54,832 nucleotides of DNA from Firmicutes bacterium UBA5774 (GTDB lineage: Bacteria > Bacillota > Clostridia > Peptostreptococcales > Anaerovoracaceae): positions 34,079-88,910 of the forward strand of contig DIEM01000022.1 in NCBI GenBank assembly GCA_002418625.1, in the 5' to 3' direction. Of this stretch, positions 44,307 through 53,681 are shown in pieces. Each line of letters begins with the position of its first letter. Positions within the stretch are counted from its first letter, which is position 1. The notes beneath the pieces were generated by a model. It ran no database searches, was not told where the DNA came from, and was given only the letters and a program-made list of their open reading frames with translations. The position numbers were made by a program, and so were the translations under genes.

Positions 44307-44414
44307 TTCAATTTCTCCTTTGCATATTTAATGAAGTAAAAATCCGGCACTCTTAATTTACATCCGGCGGCCTGCTTTGTAAAGGGATTCTATTCATTGT
44401 GCATAAGCTCATCA

Positions 44415-44441
44415 AAAAAGGCAGCCATGCGCTACCTTTTT
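44415..44441 (-). terminator. Terminator of the efflux operon
   Basis: AAAAAGGCAGC (44415-44425) and GCTACCTTTTT (44431-44441) form an 11-bp stem. Read on the minus strand it has one U-G pair and ends in a T-run, so it best fits the end of the operon whose last gene stops at 44470. Confidence 0.7.
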
Positions 44442-44469
44442 CTCCATAACAGCTGTTCGAGCGTGATTT

Positions 44470-45744
44470 CTAAAGCGGCAGCCTGCTCGTTCCGATACTG
44501 CTCGCGTATTTGAAGGCATAGACCGCAAGATCATAATCCATCACTGCGGCCGAAGCTCCCAATCCGGCTTTATACCGGGTCACCTGCATGTCCTGGACAT
44601 CGGCGAGCGTGCTCATGCCGACGGAATAAGAGAGCTTTGTGAGGCGGTAGCCTTCCTCCGCATAATCGAGGGTGGCCTTGGCCTTGCGCAGCGCTTCCTT
44701 CTTATCGGCCAGCGCGCTATATTGGTATCTGATGTCGATATCTATTTTTTTCGGGGCGTCCGCAGCGGTTTTCCGGGCGGACAAGTACGCCACCTGCTGA
44801 TTCAGATACGTGGCGGAGCCTTCGGGATATCTCACCTTCACATTGTCCAGAAGCATTTTATAGACTTCGGCGGCGAAAACCGCTCCCTTGATTTCGTTCC
44901 TGCCTGCAAGCGCCCCGGCGACAGCGTCCTCAAGCGTTACGGAAGGCGCTTGGATTTCCGTCAGCTGATCCGTCAGGTCCACCTCTGACAAAACCGGATA
45001 TCCCAGCAGAAAATTAAGCCCCATTCCGGCCTTTTCAAGCGCGGTTTCCGCCGCCTGCGCCTCGCTTTCCGCTCCTGCAAGGGCTGCTTTGGCAGCGAGG
45101 ACCTCCTTGTTCGCAACCATACCCATTTTTTTCATATTTTCTGTGTCTTTCAGGATATCCTGCTTTGCCTTGACATTGTCCCGCGCGATGTCTAGATTGT
45201 CCTCGGCGAGCAGGACGCTGTAATAGACCTGCACGGTTTCGTATTCGATCTGATTCATTTCCGCCTGATAATTGTTACCGATCTGATTTTTTGCGAAATC
45301 CCTGCGCATGGCGGTGATTTTTTTATTCAGACCTGTTGCACCGGCGTTCCTGGCAGCGGCGCTTGCCGCCACGCTGGATCCGTATCCCGTATAGCTTTCA
45401 ATAACGGATGAAGGGTATCCGGCGCTCTCCATTTTTGAGATCCGGTCGATGCCCGCAAGCACCTCGTCTATGCTGCGGTAGGTCTCGGAATAGCCCTCCG
45501 CAAGGGCTATATCCGCTCGTTTGTTGATTTCAGCGGTTTCTGCCCGGCTTCCTGCCGTCTGCATTAAAACGATCGCGTCCTTCAGCGACAGGCGCACGGC
45601 GGTTTGTGTTCCCTCGCCGGATCCATCGGCGGCCTCAGCCGCACAGGGCGTATCGGCCGCCGCCGGGACCGTCTCACTTGCCCCGGCAGGCAATGCGCAA
45701 AAAACCATCGCTCCCGCCAATAAAATGCTTATCCTCTTTTTCAT
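44470..45744 (-). CDS. TolC-family (outer membrane efflux-like) protein
   Basis: The 424-residue protein has a signal peptide (cut near AGASE) and two long helical hairpin repeats rich in alanine, lysine and glutamate: NQIEYETVQVYYSVLLAEDNL, then KATLDYAEEGYRLTKLSYSV. These are typical of the TolC/OEP family. In diderms it forms the outer-membrane exit duct. In an SLH-bearing, apparently single-membrane cell its role is unclear; it could span the wall or stabilise the adaptor. It is the last gene of the operon, its ATG adjoining the stop of the preceding permease. Confidence 0.78.
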   Translation of the reverse strand: MKKRISILLAGAMVFCALPAGASETVPAAADTPCAAEAADGSGEGTQTAVRLSLKDAIVLMQTAGSRAETAEINKRADIALAEGYSETYRSIDEVLAGIDRISKMESAGYPSSVIESYTGYGSSVAASAAARNAGATGLNKKITAMRRDFAKNQIGNNYQAEMNQIEYETVQVYYSVLLAEDNLDIARDNVKAKQDILKDTENMKKMGMVANKEVLAAKAALAGAESEAQAAETALEKAGMGLNFLLGYPVLSEVDLTDQLTEIQAPSVTLEDAVAGALAGRNEIKGAVFAAEVYKMLLDNVKVRYPEGSATYLNQQVAYLSARKTAADAPKKIDIDIRYQYSALADKKEALRKAKATLDYAEEGYRLTKLSYSVGMSTLADVQDMQVTRYKAGLGASAAVMDYDLAVYAFKYASSIGTSRLPL

Positions 45745-46937
45745 TAGTCAACATCCTTTCCAATTGATATATATGGCGTTCTTTCAGTATTTTCCCGGAA
45801 GCTTTCCCGCCCTGCCCCCAGGCTCCGATGATACAGCCACGCGCCGGCCGGAAGCCAGAATGCGGCAAATAAACATCCTCCGGCCAGATAGCTTCCGAGC
45901 ATCTCGAGGCCGGCGCCCTTCAGAATAAGGTCCCTGAGCGGTATGGCATAATAGTATAGCGGCCACACCGCCTTCATGACCGGTGCGAAAAGCGGCGGCA
46001 TCATATATTCAGGCCATGCGTAGCTGCAGGCCAGCATGGTCGGTATCGCGAGAAACATATCGAATTGGACACAATGGGCTTCATCCCTGAAAAATGATGC
46101 GATCACCAGCGAAACCGCCGTCATATCCAGCAGAAATACGGCCGTCAGCGCCAATACTCCAGGAAATCCGCCGTTCAGCGGTATCTCGAACCAGCGATTG
46201 ATTGCGAGCAGAGAACTAATCACGCCGATTATCGAACAGCAGGCATAAATCGCCGAAGTCTTCGTGAGATTTGCGTAGAACGCCCCGGAACGCTGCCAGA
46301 TTTCAGGAAGCATCATCGAACGCTCCTTGGAATAGACCAACAGTGAAGAGAGCATGGCCAGATAGGTCTGCTGGACCAGGATCGCCAGAAGCCCGAGTAT
46401 GATGAACCAAAGGTAGCTGATCTTCGGATTGTACAGCATGCGGTCATTGAACGACAGCGTCCCGCCGATCCGCTCTGCCGCGGTCGGCACGATGCCGCCT
46501 GTTTCCATCGAACAGACCCGTATGTCCGCATTCGCGGCATTGAATATATTGCTGGCATAAAGCAGCGCGTTGTTGCTGATCATGAAGTTGGTGCCATTGA
46601 CCAGAAACATGGCCTCGGCGCCTCGACCGGCGCTGATGCCGCTGCCGAAACCGTCAGGAAAGACAATGGCCGCCTGGACGGCCCCCATCATCATCGCTTC
46701 TTTCATTTCTGCCAGATTGCGAGTGTGCAGCGCTGCCGAAAGACCGCCTCCCGACGCAAGCCGCTCGACAAAATCCGCCGAGCTTTGCGATCCGTCCAAG
46801 TCGCAGACGGCAATAGGAATCTCCTCCACATAAACCTCGCTGAAGCACAGGGAAAAAATCATCGAAAGCAGTATCGGGATTGCGATCAGGACAAGGATCG
46901 GCTTTACTTTTCTCTTAATGGTTTCATGCCGCTGCAT
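45744..46937 (-). CDS. ABC-2 type efflux permease (second of pair)
   Basis: The 397-residue protein has one N-terminal helix, a large external domain (IPIAVCDLDGSQSSADFVE, AAIVFPDGFGSGI) and about five C-terminal helices. This is the ABC-2 permease layout seen in YbhR/YhhJ-type exporters. It partners the permease at 46924, overlapping it by 14 nt. No ATP-binding subunit is encoded in this operon, so it must borrow an ATPase or work atypically. Confidence 0.8.
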   Translation of the reverse strand: MQRHETIKRKVKPILVLIAIPILLSMIFSLCFSEVYVEEIPIAVCDLDGSQSSADFVERLASGGGLSAALHTRNLAEMKEAMMMGAVQAAIVFPDGFGSGISAGRGAEAMFLVNGTNFMISNNALLYASNIFNAANADIRVCSMETGGIVPTAAERIGGTLSFNDRMLYNPKISYLWFIILGLLAILVQQTYLAMLSSLLVYSKERSMMLPEIWQRSGAFYANLTKTSAIYACCSIIGVISSLLAINRWFEIPLNGGFPGVLALTAVFLLDMTAVSLVIASFFRDEAHCVQFDMFLAIPTMLACSYAWPEYMMPPLFAPVMKAVWPLYYYAIPLRDLILKGAGLEMLGSYLAGGCLFAAFWLPAGAWLYHRSLGAGRESFRENTERTPYISIGKDVD

Positions 46938-48003
46938 TTATAATTTCCTTCTTTCTTCCTGTCGCAAGGAGCAGGATGAATAGCTCTACGGCTAATATCA
47001 TAGTCAGATGTCCCATAGCCGGAAACAGATGATGGATCTCAAGCTTCATGAGCGTCAGGTTCCTGATCGCATCTCCGTACCACGAAAAGGCCATAAGCCC
47101 GGCCATAAGCCGAAAGGGCCCCGGCATGGCTATAAGCGGAAATGTATAACCGCCGAGCAGGCTGGTCGGCAGAACGAAAAAACATGAGATCTGGGAAGCA
47201 AGCACGCGGTCGCCTATGATCGTGCCTGTAAGATACCCGAATGCCGTCATGCACATCGCAAACAGCAGGCTCAGAATCAAGCCGCCGGCTACGGTCCCTT
47301 CATACGGCATCCCGAAAAATACCCGCTGGATACCGAGGCACAAGATCAGCGACAGGCCCCCCATCGTCCCATATCGTCCGATCCGGCGGACAGCGTCCGA
47401 AAACCCGCCGCCACTTTCCTGTGCGGCCTCGACGCCCACGATCGTCATGCCGACTTGCAACAGAGCCGCCAGCATGCCGGGCAGCAGAAAATTGCTCATG
47501 CTTTTTGCTGCGTTGAACATGACCTGATACGTCACATTGAGAGGCATCGTATACGCCATTGATTCCGTTGGAACGACAGACAGCTTGCCTTCGTATACTT
47601 GTTTCATATATCCTGCCTGAGCCGTCATGAGTATCTCAGACAACGCGGCCTTGGAGAACGCCATCAGATGCATCTTGGTGCCGTCATAAAGCACAAGCAC
47701 CTCCGGAGATTTCCCCTGCCGGACCTGCTTGTAAAGATCTTCGGGGAAAATAATGCCGATCGCGGCATCTCCGCCCTGCAAAAGCGTTTCCATATCCTTA
47801 TAGGAAGCAGCGTGTCCAATAACGTCAAAGCTGCTGTTGTCCGACACATAATCCGTCAGCATCCTGCTGAATTCGGAATGATCCTGATCAAAGACCGCGA
47901 CGGGAATATTTTCAATGCGCCTGAATCCCATCTCGAAGCCCAGGATCAGGCCGACCGATACCGGAATGACAATGAAAATCAAAATCAGCATTTTCTTATT
48001 CAT
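46924..48003 (-). CDS. ABC-2 type efflux permease (first of pair)
   Basis: The 359-residue protein has the same layout as its neighbour: N-terminal helix, extracytoplasmic domain (IPVAVFDQDHSEFSRMLTDY, AAIGIIFPEDLYKQV) and about five C-terminal helices. The two permeases are homologous and would form a heterodimer. The gene follows the HlyD adaptor by 15 nt and overlaps the next permease gene, so it is firmly part of one operon. Confidence 0.82.
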   Translation of the reverse strand: MNKKMLILIFIVIPVSVGLILGFEMGFRRIENIPVAVFDQDHSEFSRMLTDYVSDNSSFDVIGHAASYKDMETLLQGGDAAIGIIFPEDLYKQVRQGKSPEVLVLYDGTKMHLMAFSKAALSEILMTAQAGYMKQVYEGKLSVVPTESMAYTMPLNVTYQVMFNAAKSMSNFLLPGMLAALLQVGMTIVGVEAAQESGGGFSDAVRRIGRYGTMGGLSLILCLGIQRVFFGMPYEGTVAGGLILSLLFAMCMTAFGYLTGTIIGDRVLASQISCFFVLPTSLLGGYTFPLIAMPGPFRLMAGLMAFSWYGDAIRNLTLMKLEIHHLFPAMGHLTMILAVELFILLLATGRKKEIINAAA

Positions 48004-48018
48004 ACACAGCCTCGCTTA

Positions 48019-49014
48019 TCATATATCATTTCCGTCGCCGAAATCCACCATGACGGTCATGCCGGGATAGAGCGTCAGCCCTTCGCTTCCATTCAGTCTG
48101 ACTTTGACTCCATATGACAGAATATCAAAATCACCGTTGTTGCCGGTGGCTCTTTTCACCGCAAAGTCAGGCTGCCTGCTTACCTCCCGGATCGTTCCCT
48201 CCATCTGGCGGTCCCGGTACGCGGCAAATGTCACTTTCACCGTCTTGCCTTCATTTATGTAACGAAGCTCGCTTTCAAGAACATTCACCTCGATCCAGGG
48301 ATCCTCTTCGCTCAAAATTGTCACAAGGGGCATTCCGGTAGAAATCAGTTCTCCTTCATTGGCATTGACCGCCGTTACAACGCCGTCCATCGACGCAGTG
48401 ATGATACAGTCCTCAAGATAACTGTCCACCTCTGCGACAGCGCCCTCGGCCTGAAGCACAAGGGCTTCGGCCGCCAGCACGTCCTCGGGCCGGGCGCCCT
48501 GAAGCGCCATGTCGTAGGTTTCCCGGGCTGCTATATATTGTGCGAATACCTGATCATAATCATTTTCCGAAACAGCGCCATCCTCAAAAAGTGTCTTGAC
48601 TCTTAAATAAGTCTTTTCATAGAGCTCGGCGGCGGTCTTGGCTTGAATGACCTCCTGGTTCCTGGCGCCGTTCAATGCCTTCTGATATGTCGCCTCCGCT
48701 GCCGCCAAGGCTCCCTGCGCCTGCAGCTTCTTTGCTTCAATGCTTTCACCGGAAATAATCAGGAGAACATCTCCCTTTTTCACGTTGTCCCCTTCCTCCA
48801 CAAGCACCTGTTCGATATTTCCGGGGACCTTGGAATTAAGATCCGTTTCTTCATATTTCAGGCTCCCCTGAGCCGAATAGCCCTGATCCTGCTCCATCGC
48901 GGCAACACCCGCGAAGACAGCCCCTAGAATGACGACAACGAATACCAGGCCGATCACGATGACTTTGAAATGTTTAAAAAATCCTGTTTCCTTGATTTCT
49001 GCGCTATTATCCAT
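48019..49014 (-). CDS. HlyD-family efflux adaptor (membrane fusion protein)
   Basis: The roughly 331-residue protein has an N-terminal membrane anchor (about 20-42). A biotinyl-lipoyl-like half (KVPGNIEQVLVEEGDNVKKGD), a long coiled-coil hairpin (about 90-185) and the matching half (ASMDGVVTAVNANEGELIS) follow, then a beta barrel. It would link the permease pair to the TolC-like protein. I chose the ATG at 49014 (GGAGGG upstream). It is the first gene of the efflux operon, divergent from a TetR regulator. Confidence 0.88.
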   Translation of the reverse strand: MDNSAEIKETGFFKHFKVIVIGLVFVVVILGAVFAGVAAMEQDQGYSAQGSLKYEETDLNSKVPGNIEQVLVEEGDNVKKGDVLLIISGESIEAKKLQAQGALAAAEATYQKALNGARNQEVIQAKTAAELYEKTYLRVKTLFEDGAVSENDYDQVFAQYIAARETYDMALQGARPEDVLAAEALVLQAEGAVAEVDSYLEDCIITASMDGVVTAVNANEGELISTGMPLVTILSEEDPWIEVNVLESELRYINEGKTVKVTFAAYRDRQMEGTIREVSRQPDFAVKRATGNNGDFDILSYGVKVRLNGSEGLTLYPGMTVMVDFGDGNDI

Positions 49015-49077
49015 ATTTATCCCTCCAAAATATTCTCGCATTCACAATATAGCGCGATTCAGCGTAACTGAGAATAA

Positions 49078-49095
49078 ACATTTAGATTCAAATGT
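49078..49095. promoter_or_regulatory. Candidate TetR operator ACATTT-N6-AAATGT
   Basis: A perfect 6-bp inverted repeat with a 6-nt centre lies in the 186-bp divergent region between the HlyD and TetR genes. It is followed by a plus-strand TTGACA (49105-49110). The AACA/TGTT pair near 49141-49152 is a weaker dyad. One or both are likely sites for the adjacent TetR protein. Confidence 0.45.
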
Positions 49096-49200
49096 CTAGA
49101 TTTTTGACAAAAACCGTACAATTGTCTAAACATCCATATAAACATTTGTGTTAATATAAAATTGATTATAATTTCCCTCATGCTCCAAGGAGTGCACGAC

Positions 49201-49818
49201 ATGACAAAAAGCCAGATCACATCACACATGACCAGGAGGCTCCTGGCTGATTCGCTGAAAAACCTCATGCAGACTCGGTCGCTTACAAAAATTACCGTTC
49301 GCGAAATCGTCGACGGATGCAAGCTGAACCGGCAGACCTTTTATTATCATTTCCAGGATATTTACGAGCTTGCCGAATGGATGTTCAAGCAGGATGCCTT
49401 GTCGCTGATGGATCGGCACAATGACTGGACGACCTGGCAGGAAGGCGTCAAAGCGATCCTTGACTTCATCAGGACCAATGAGAAGATATGCCTGAGCGCC
49501 TATCAGTCAGTCTCCCGTGAACTTTTACGCCAGTTCTTCTACTCGGACATACTCAATCTCTTCCGGGAGGGTATCGAGGCAGCAGCCGTCAGCCGCGACA
49601 TCACGAGAGACGAAAAGGATTTCGTGGCTCATTTTTATACGGTCGCCTTTGCCGGCGTCACTGAACACTGGATCATCGACGGTATGAAAGAGTCCCCTGA
49701 AATTCTCGTCCATTATCTTTCCGCCATGGTCGAAGGTGGTATCGAAGGCGTATTCAGCCAATTCGAAAGTATGCGGCAAATAAATGAGATCCGGCCGGAT
49801 CTCGGGAGGCAAGCATGA
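49201..49818 (+). CDS. TetR-family transcriptional regulator
   Basis: The roughly 205-residue protein has an N-terminal TetR HTH (about 10-55: LTKITVREIVDGCKLNRQTF, YYHFQDIYELAEW) and a helical effector domain of the DhaS/TetR_C type. It probably represses the divergent efflux operon and itself. I chose the ATG at 49201, with AAGGAG 8 nt upstream. Its stop overlaps the start of the next gene (ATGA), so the membrane protein downstream is coexpressed. Confidence 0.87.
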   Translation: MTKSQITSHMTRRLLADSLKNLMQTRSLTKITVREIVDGCKLNRQTFYYHFQDIYELAEWMFKQDALSLMDRHNDWTTWQEGVKAILDFIRTNEKICLSAYQSVSRELLRQFFYSDILNLFREGIEAAAVSRDITRDEKDFVAHFYTVAFAGVTEHWIIDGMKESPEILVHYLSAMVEGGIEGVFSQFESMRQINEIRPDLGRQA

Positions 49819-50564
49819 AAAGAAACAATCACAGAAGAAACACCATCCTGCTGACGGCAGTGTTCCTGATCGTTTCAATAGCGGTCTATATGCTTCAGAT
49901 CTTGATATTCAAGGACCCAAAGAATACGGGATTCTACCTGCTGCAGGATTTGGCCTTTGTTCCTGTCCAGGTCATATTGGTGTCATTATTCATTAATGAG
50001 CTGCTCAATATACGGGAAAATCGGGTCAAAGAAAAGAAAATAAATGTCATGATCAGCACTTTTTTCATCGAAGCCGGAACAGGACTCATCCGAATCCTGT
50101 CCAAAGGCAACGAAAATCTTCAGGAGCTTCGAGGGCACATGGCGGAGCGCAGATCCGACAATCGTCCCGACACTGCTCTCGAACAGAAATTGAAAAAATA
50201 TCAGGTAAAGATAACCTGCACGGCCGAGATCCTGACGGAAGCCAGCGCATATGTCCGCGCCAATAAGCCGCTTATCCTTGGAATGCTTGAAAATCAGCAT
50301 ATTTTGGAACATGATAGCTTTACGGACATGCTATGGGCAGTTTTTCACATGTCAGACGAACTGGGGTGCCGGGATGATCTGGAATGCCTCCCTGAAACCG
50401 ATATGAAGCACCTGTCCGAGGATTTTTCCCGGGCATACAGGCTTCTGATCCTTGAATGGCTGGATTATATGCGCTACCTGCGTGCGGAATATCCCTACCT
50501 GCATTCGCTTGCGCTGCGCAACGATCCTTTTTCTGAGCATATGGATGTCCGTGTCCTGCAATGA
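49815..50564 (+). CDS. Two-helix membrane protein of unknown function
   Basis: The 249-residue protein has two N-terminal membrane helices (about 11-30 and 41-61) and a helical cytoplasmic domain of about 185 residues (LLNIRENRVKEKKINVMIS onward). I recognise no family with confidence. The ATGA overlap with the TetR gene shows translational coupling. A role in signalling to, or protecting, the efflux system is only a contextual guess. Confidence 0.65.
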   Translation: MKRNNHRRNTILLTAVFLIVSIAVYMLQILIFKDPKNTGFYLLQDLAFVPVQVILVSLFINELLNIRENRVKEKKINVMISTFFIEAGTGLIRILSKGNENLQELRGHMAERRSDNRPDTALEQKLKKYQVKITCTAEILTEASAYVRANKPLILGMLENQHILEHDSFTDMLWAVFHMSDELGCRDDLECLPETDMKHLSEDFSRAYRLLILEWLDYMRYLRAEYPYLHSLALRNDPFSEHMDVRVLQ

Positions 50565-50599
50565 TTGCCTGAAAGTTCAGGAAATTGCAGCCGCTCTTT

Positions 50600-51826
50600 C
50601 TATATTTCTCCGGCCCGCTGCGGTTCGCCGGCCTCTTTGAGTTCCCTCGTGCCGATCAGCATGAATCCTTCGACGAAAATCAATATCCCTGTCGCGATCA
50701 GCATCCACTCGATCCTGAACCGATCTGCCAGAGGCCCGAACACCAGCATCCCAAGCGGCATCATGGAACTGGATATCATACTGACGACGCCGAATACCCT
50801 GCCCATATAATCACCTTCCACCTTCTCCTGCAATACCACGGTTGCGGGCGTATTGAAAACCGGGATCGTCACCCCGGCGATGCCCATGAACGCCAGATAA
50901 ACGGCGAAATCGCCCACGATTCCCAGTGCTAAAGTACTGAGTCCGACCAGCAGCGTCGAAACGAACATCGTATATGTCCTGTTCCTGAATCCGCCCCAGG
51001 AAGCTATGAGGATCCCGCCCAGCATCATGCCTACTGAGAATACGATCTCGATCATCGTCAGCCGCCAGACATCGCTGCCAAAGCTCCTTACAACCTGAAG
51101 CGGCGTCAGGAAAGCCACAGGAGCGATCAGGAACATGAATACGGCCATGAACGCAAAAAATTTCTTCAGAAAACGATGTGTGTCAATATAGCGGAAGCCC
51201 AGCCTCAAGTCCTCGAAATAGCCGACGTCCTGTTTAACGGCAGCCTTTGCATGCACGGGAACGTGCAGGAACAGCAGCAGTGTCAGCACGGCCGAAACCG
51301 CGGTCAGGACATCTATGAAAAAGATCGGCACGATGTCAGACATGGTCAGAATGGCGCCGCTCAGGGCAGGAGACACGATCATCATTGCGGATTGGATGCT
51401 GGCGTTGATGCCGTTGACGCGAAGCAGCTTTTCCTGCGGCACGATCTGTGGAAGGAAAGCTCCGACAGCAGGCATCTGTATGGCGGAACCGACCGAACGC
51501 ACCGCCGATATGACAAACAGCGGCCACAAAGCCCTGTATCCCAGCATGAACATTACCGCCAGCACCAGCGTTACGCTGGCGATGCCGGCATCCGACAGCA
51601 TGATGAGTTTTTTTCGGTCATAACGGTCCGCCCAGACGCCGGCAAACGGCGACAGAAAAAAAGAGGGCACGAACCCGCAGATGATCGATATGGTCATCAT
51701 GATGCCCGACTTGGTTTCAAGCGTTATATACCAAAGAATCGCATACTGCACCAGCGAAGAGCCCAGCAGCGAGAGCGTCTGGCTCGTCAGGAACAGCGCC
51801 GTATTTTTCTTCCAGCTCCCAGCCAT
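50600..51826 (-). CDS. MFS transporter (macrolide-efflux-like)
   Basis: The roughly 408-residue protein has about 12 membrane helices. Its features fit the MFS_3/MefA-like group: SLLGSSLVQYAILWYITLET in helix 1, the loop FAGVWADRYDRKKLI between helices 2 and 3, and VEGDYMGRVFGVVSMISSSM late. It likely exports drugs or metabolites by proton antiport. I chose the ATG at 51826 over the GTG 9 nt upstream. It is convergent with the TetR operon and divergent from ogt. Confidence 0.87.
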   Translation of the reverse strand: MAGSWKKNTALFLTSQTLSLLGSSLVQYAILWYITLETKSGIMMTISIICGFVPSFFLSPFAGVWADRYDRKKLIMLSDAGIASVTLVLAVMFMLGYRALWPLFVISAVRSVGSAIQMPAVGAFLPQIVPQEKLLRVNGINASIQSAMMIVSPALSGAILTMSDIVPIFFIDVLTAVSAVLTLLLFLHVPVHAKAAVKQDVGYFEDLRLGFRYIDTHRFLKKFFAFMAVFMFLIAPVAFLTPLQVVRSFGSDVWRLTMIEIVFSVGMMLGGILIASWGGFRNRTYTMFVSTLLVGLSTLALGIVGDFAVYLAFMGIAGVTIPVFNTPATVVLQEKVEGDYMGRVFGVVSMISSSMMPLGMLVFGPLADRFRIEWMLIATGILIFVEGFMLIGTRELKEAGEPQRAGEI

Positions 51827-52125
51827 CGGCAGCACATCCTTTCTTCAATAATATAGGTTCATTTCAAACAATTTCTCTCGTCCAATCCAGGGTCTCTGCT
51901 GTAATCGATCTGCAGCAGCAGGTCTGCGCGCCGCAAATTCATTATAACACCGCATTATTAAAAAAGCAGTGAAAAAAACAGCAAGACTTGGCCGTGGCAA
52001 AATGATAAAATATCAATTGAAGCACAGATCTGGCGGCAGCACTGTCTGGTCTGCCGCGCCCGCCCTTAAGAACGGACAATGACTCGGCCCGTACTTTGAT
52101 GCAAAGTCGCAAGGAGGCTAGGAAA

Positions 52126-52596
52126 ATGATGCACGCATACTATCATGATACGACGTTCGGACGATTTCTTATTGCTGAAAATGGCTCTGGTATCGTGGAG
52201 ATCGATCTGGTTTCGACGGATCATGAGTCTCCCGATGGCTGCAAGGTCTCAGAAACGCCATTGATCCGCGAAGCAGCAAAGCAGCTCGACGACTATTTCG
52301 TTGGTACCCGGAAGGTGTTCGACCTGCCTTTGGATCCGGCCGGCACGAATTTTCAGAAAAAGGTTTGGCAGGAGCTCTGCCGGATCCCTTACGGAGAAAC
52401 GCGCAGTTATAAGCAGATCGCGGAGGCAGCCGGATGCCCGAAGGGCTTCAGGGCTGTCGGCATGGCAAACAACCGCAATCCGATCATGATCGTCGTTCCC
52501 TGCCACCGGGTCATTGGCTCTAATGGCAGCCTGGTCGGCTATGCCGGCGGTCTTTGGATCAAGGAAAAGCTGCTGAAGCACGAAGGTGCACTATAA
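52126..52596 (+). CDS. ogt: Methylated-DNA-[protein]-cysteine S-methyltransferase
   Basis: The roughly 156-residue protein has the acceptor-cysteine motif PCHRVIGSNG (about residue 123). It also has the DNA-binding region FQKKVWQELCRIPYGETRSY and the RAVGMANNRNP arginine-finger segment. It transfers methyl groups from O6-methylguanine to itself, repairing alkylated DNA. Double ATG at 52126/52129 with AAGGAGG upstream. It is followed 27 nt later by an AlkA-like glycosylase gene, making an alkylation-repair operon. The 300 bp upstream contain no gene. Confidence 0.93.
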   Translation: MMHAYYHDTTFGRFLIAENGSGIVEIDLVSTDHESPDGCKVSETPLIREAAKQLDDYFVGTRKVFDLPLDPAGTNFQKKVWQELCRIPYGETRSYKQIAEAAGCPKGFRAVGMANNRNPIMIVVPCHRVIGSNGSLVGYAGGLWIKEKLLKHEGAL

Positions 52597-52623
52597 ATAG
52601 TCACGGATCGACAGGAGAATCAT

Positions 52624-53370
52624 ATGCCCTTTTTTCAATACGGAGAAACAGAAAAATCCCATCTTTCGGGAAGGGATCCTGCCCTTGGAGCGGCGATTTC
52701 AGAGATAGGCCACATAGAACGGGAAGTGATTCCCGATATGTTTACAGCGCTTGTCAATTCAATTGTCGCACAGCAGATTTCCTCGAGAGCATTGGACACG
52801 ATCTGGAATCGGATGCTGACCGGTTTAGGCGTAATAACGCCTGAAATCATCGCTTCAACCAGTGCTGAGGATATACAGAAATTCGGCATGACCATGAAAA
52901 AAGCCACATATATCAAGCGGCTTGCGGATATGGTGCTGTCTGAAGAGCTCGACATCAACAGACTGTTTCATATGACCGATGATGAAATATGCACAAAACT
53001 TAAAAGCCTCAGCGGCATAGGCATCTGGACGGCTGAAATGCTCATGATATTTTCGATGCAGCGCCCGGATATCCTAAGTTGGAATGACCTCGCCATCCAC
53101 CGCGGCCTGCGCATGTTGTACCGCCACAGGAAAATCACTAAACAACTGTTCAATAAATACCGGCGCCGCTATTCACCCTATGCGACCGTTGCCGGGCTGT
53201 ACCTCTGGGCCATTGCGGGGGGCGCCTGTGACGGATTGTCGGACCCGGCGGCCAGGACACCGGCTAAGCGTCAAAAGCGGACTGCAGCAGTTGCCAAGCA
53301 GCACTGTACCATCAAAAAAGGCGACGCCCCCGGAAATGATCTTTTAAAAATTCACGGGGAGCGTCATTAG
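52624..53370 (+). CDS. DNA-3-methyladenine glycosylase (AlkA-like)
   Basis: The 248-residue protein is a helix-hairpin-helix glycosylase: the HhH in KLKSLSGIGIWTAEMLMIFS (about residue 124) and the catalytic aspartate in SWNDLAIHRG (about residue 157). It excises alkylated bases. The basic tail (AKRQKRTAAVAKQHCTIKKG) may aid DNA binding. AGGAG precedes the ATG. It forms an operon with ogt, a repair pairing well known from adaptive-response loci. Confidence 0.9.
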   Translation: MPFFQYGETEKSHLSGRDPALGAAISEIGHIEREVIPDMFTALVNSIVAQQISSRALDTIWNRMLTGLGVITPEIIASTSAEDIQKFGMTMKKATYIKRLADMVLSEELDINRLFHMTDDEICTKLKSLSGIGIWTAEMLMIFSMQRPDILSWNDLAIHRGLRMLYRHRKITKQLFNKYRRRYSPYATVAGLYLWAIAGGACDGLSDPAARTPAKRQKRTAAVAKQHCTIKKGDAPGNDLLKIHGERH

Positions 53371-53431
53371 AAGTGTTGGAGTCTTTATCAATATTTCCTT
53401 ATGCACTATATCTGAAGTGTGCCTTGCACAC

Positions 53432-53653
53432 CTAATCTTCGAAAAAAATAATCTTTGGATCTTCATTGAATAGTTTCCCGACAGTCTCCATGTCCGTTCT
53501 GGACCAGTCCGTCCTGCCATTGATCTTTCCGGACAATGTTTGGCGCCTGATTCCCATTGCGCGGGCAAGCTTCACAACGCTATCAAATCCCTTCTCCATC
53601 ATCAGACTCTTGAAGCGCCTGATTTCTGTTTCCTTCATGTATTTTTCAGCCAC
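53432..53653 (-). CDS. Small HTH (XRE/Cro-like) DNA-binding protein
   Basis: The roughly 73-residue protein carries one Cro-like HTH (SVVKLARAMGIRRQTLSGKI, about residues 25-44) and an acidic end. A GTG start at 53653 is preceded by AGGGGGCGG; the next ATG lies 5 codons downstream. It is divergent from a second HTH regulator at 53820, like a phage Cro/CI pair, but no phage genes flank them. Its promoter carries the operator also found at 39883. Confidence 0.72.
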   Translation of the reverse strand: MAEKYMKETEIRRFKSLMMEKGFDSVVKLARAMGIRRQTLSGKINGRTDWSRTDMETVGKLFNEDPKIIFFED

Positions 53654-53681
53654 CGTTCCGCCCCCTCTCAAACCGGTTATT

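Noticed and set aside
53409..53435. GTGTGC/GCACAC hairpin after the AlkA-like gene as a terminator
   Set aside because: No T-run follows on either strand.
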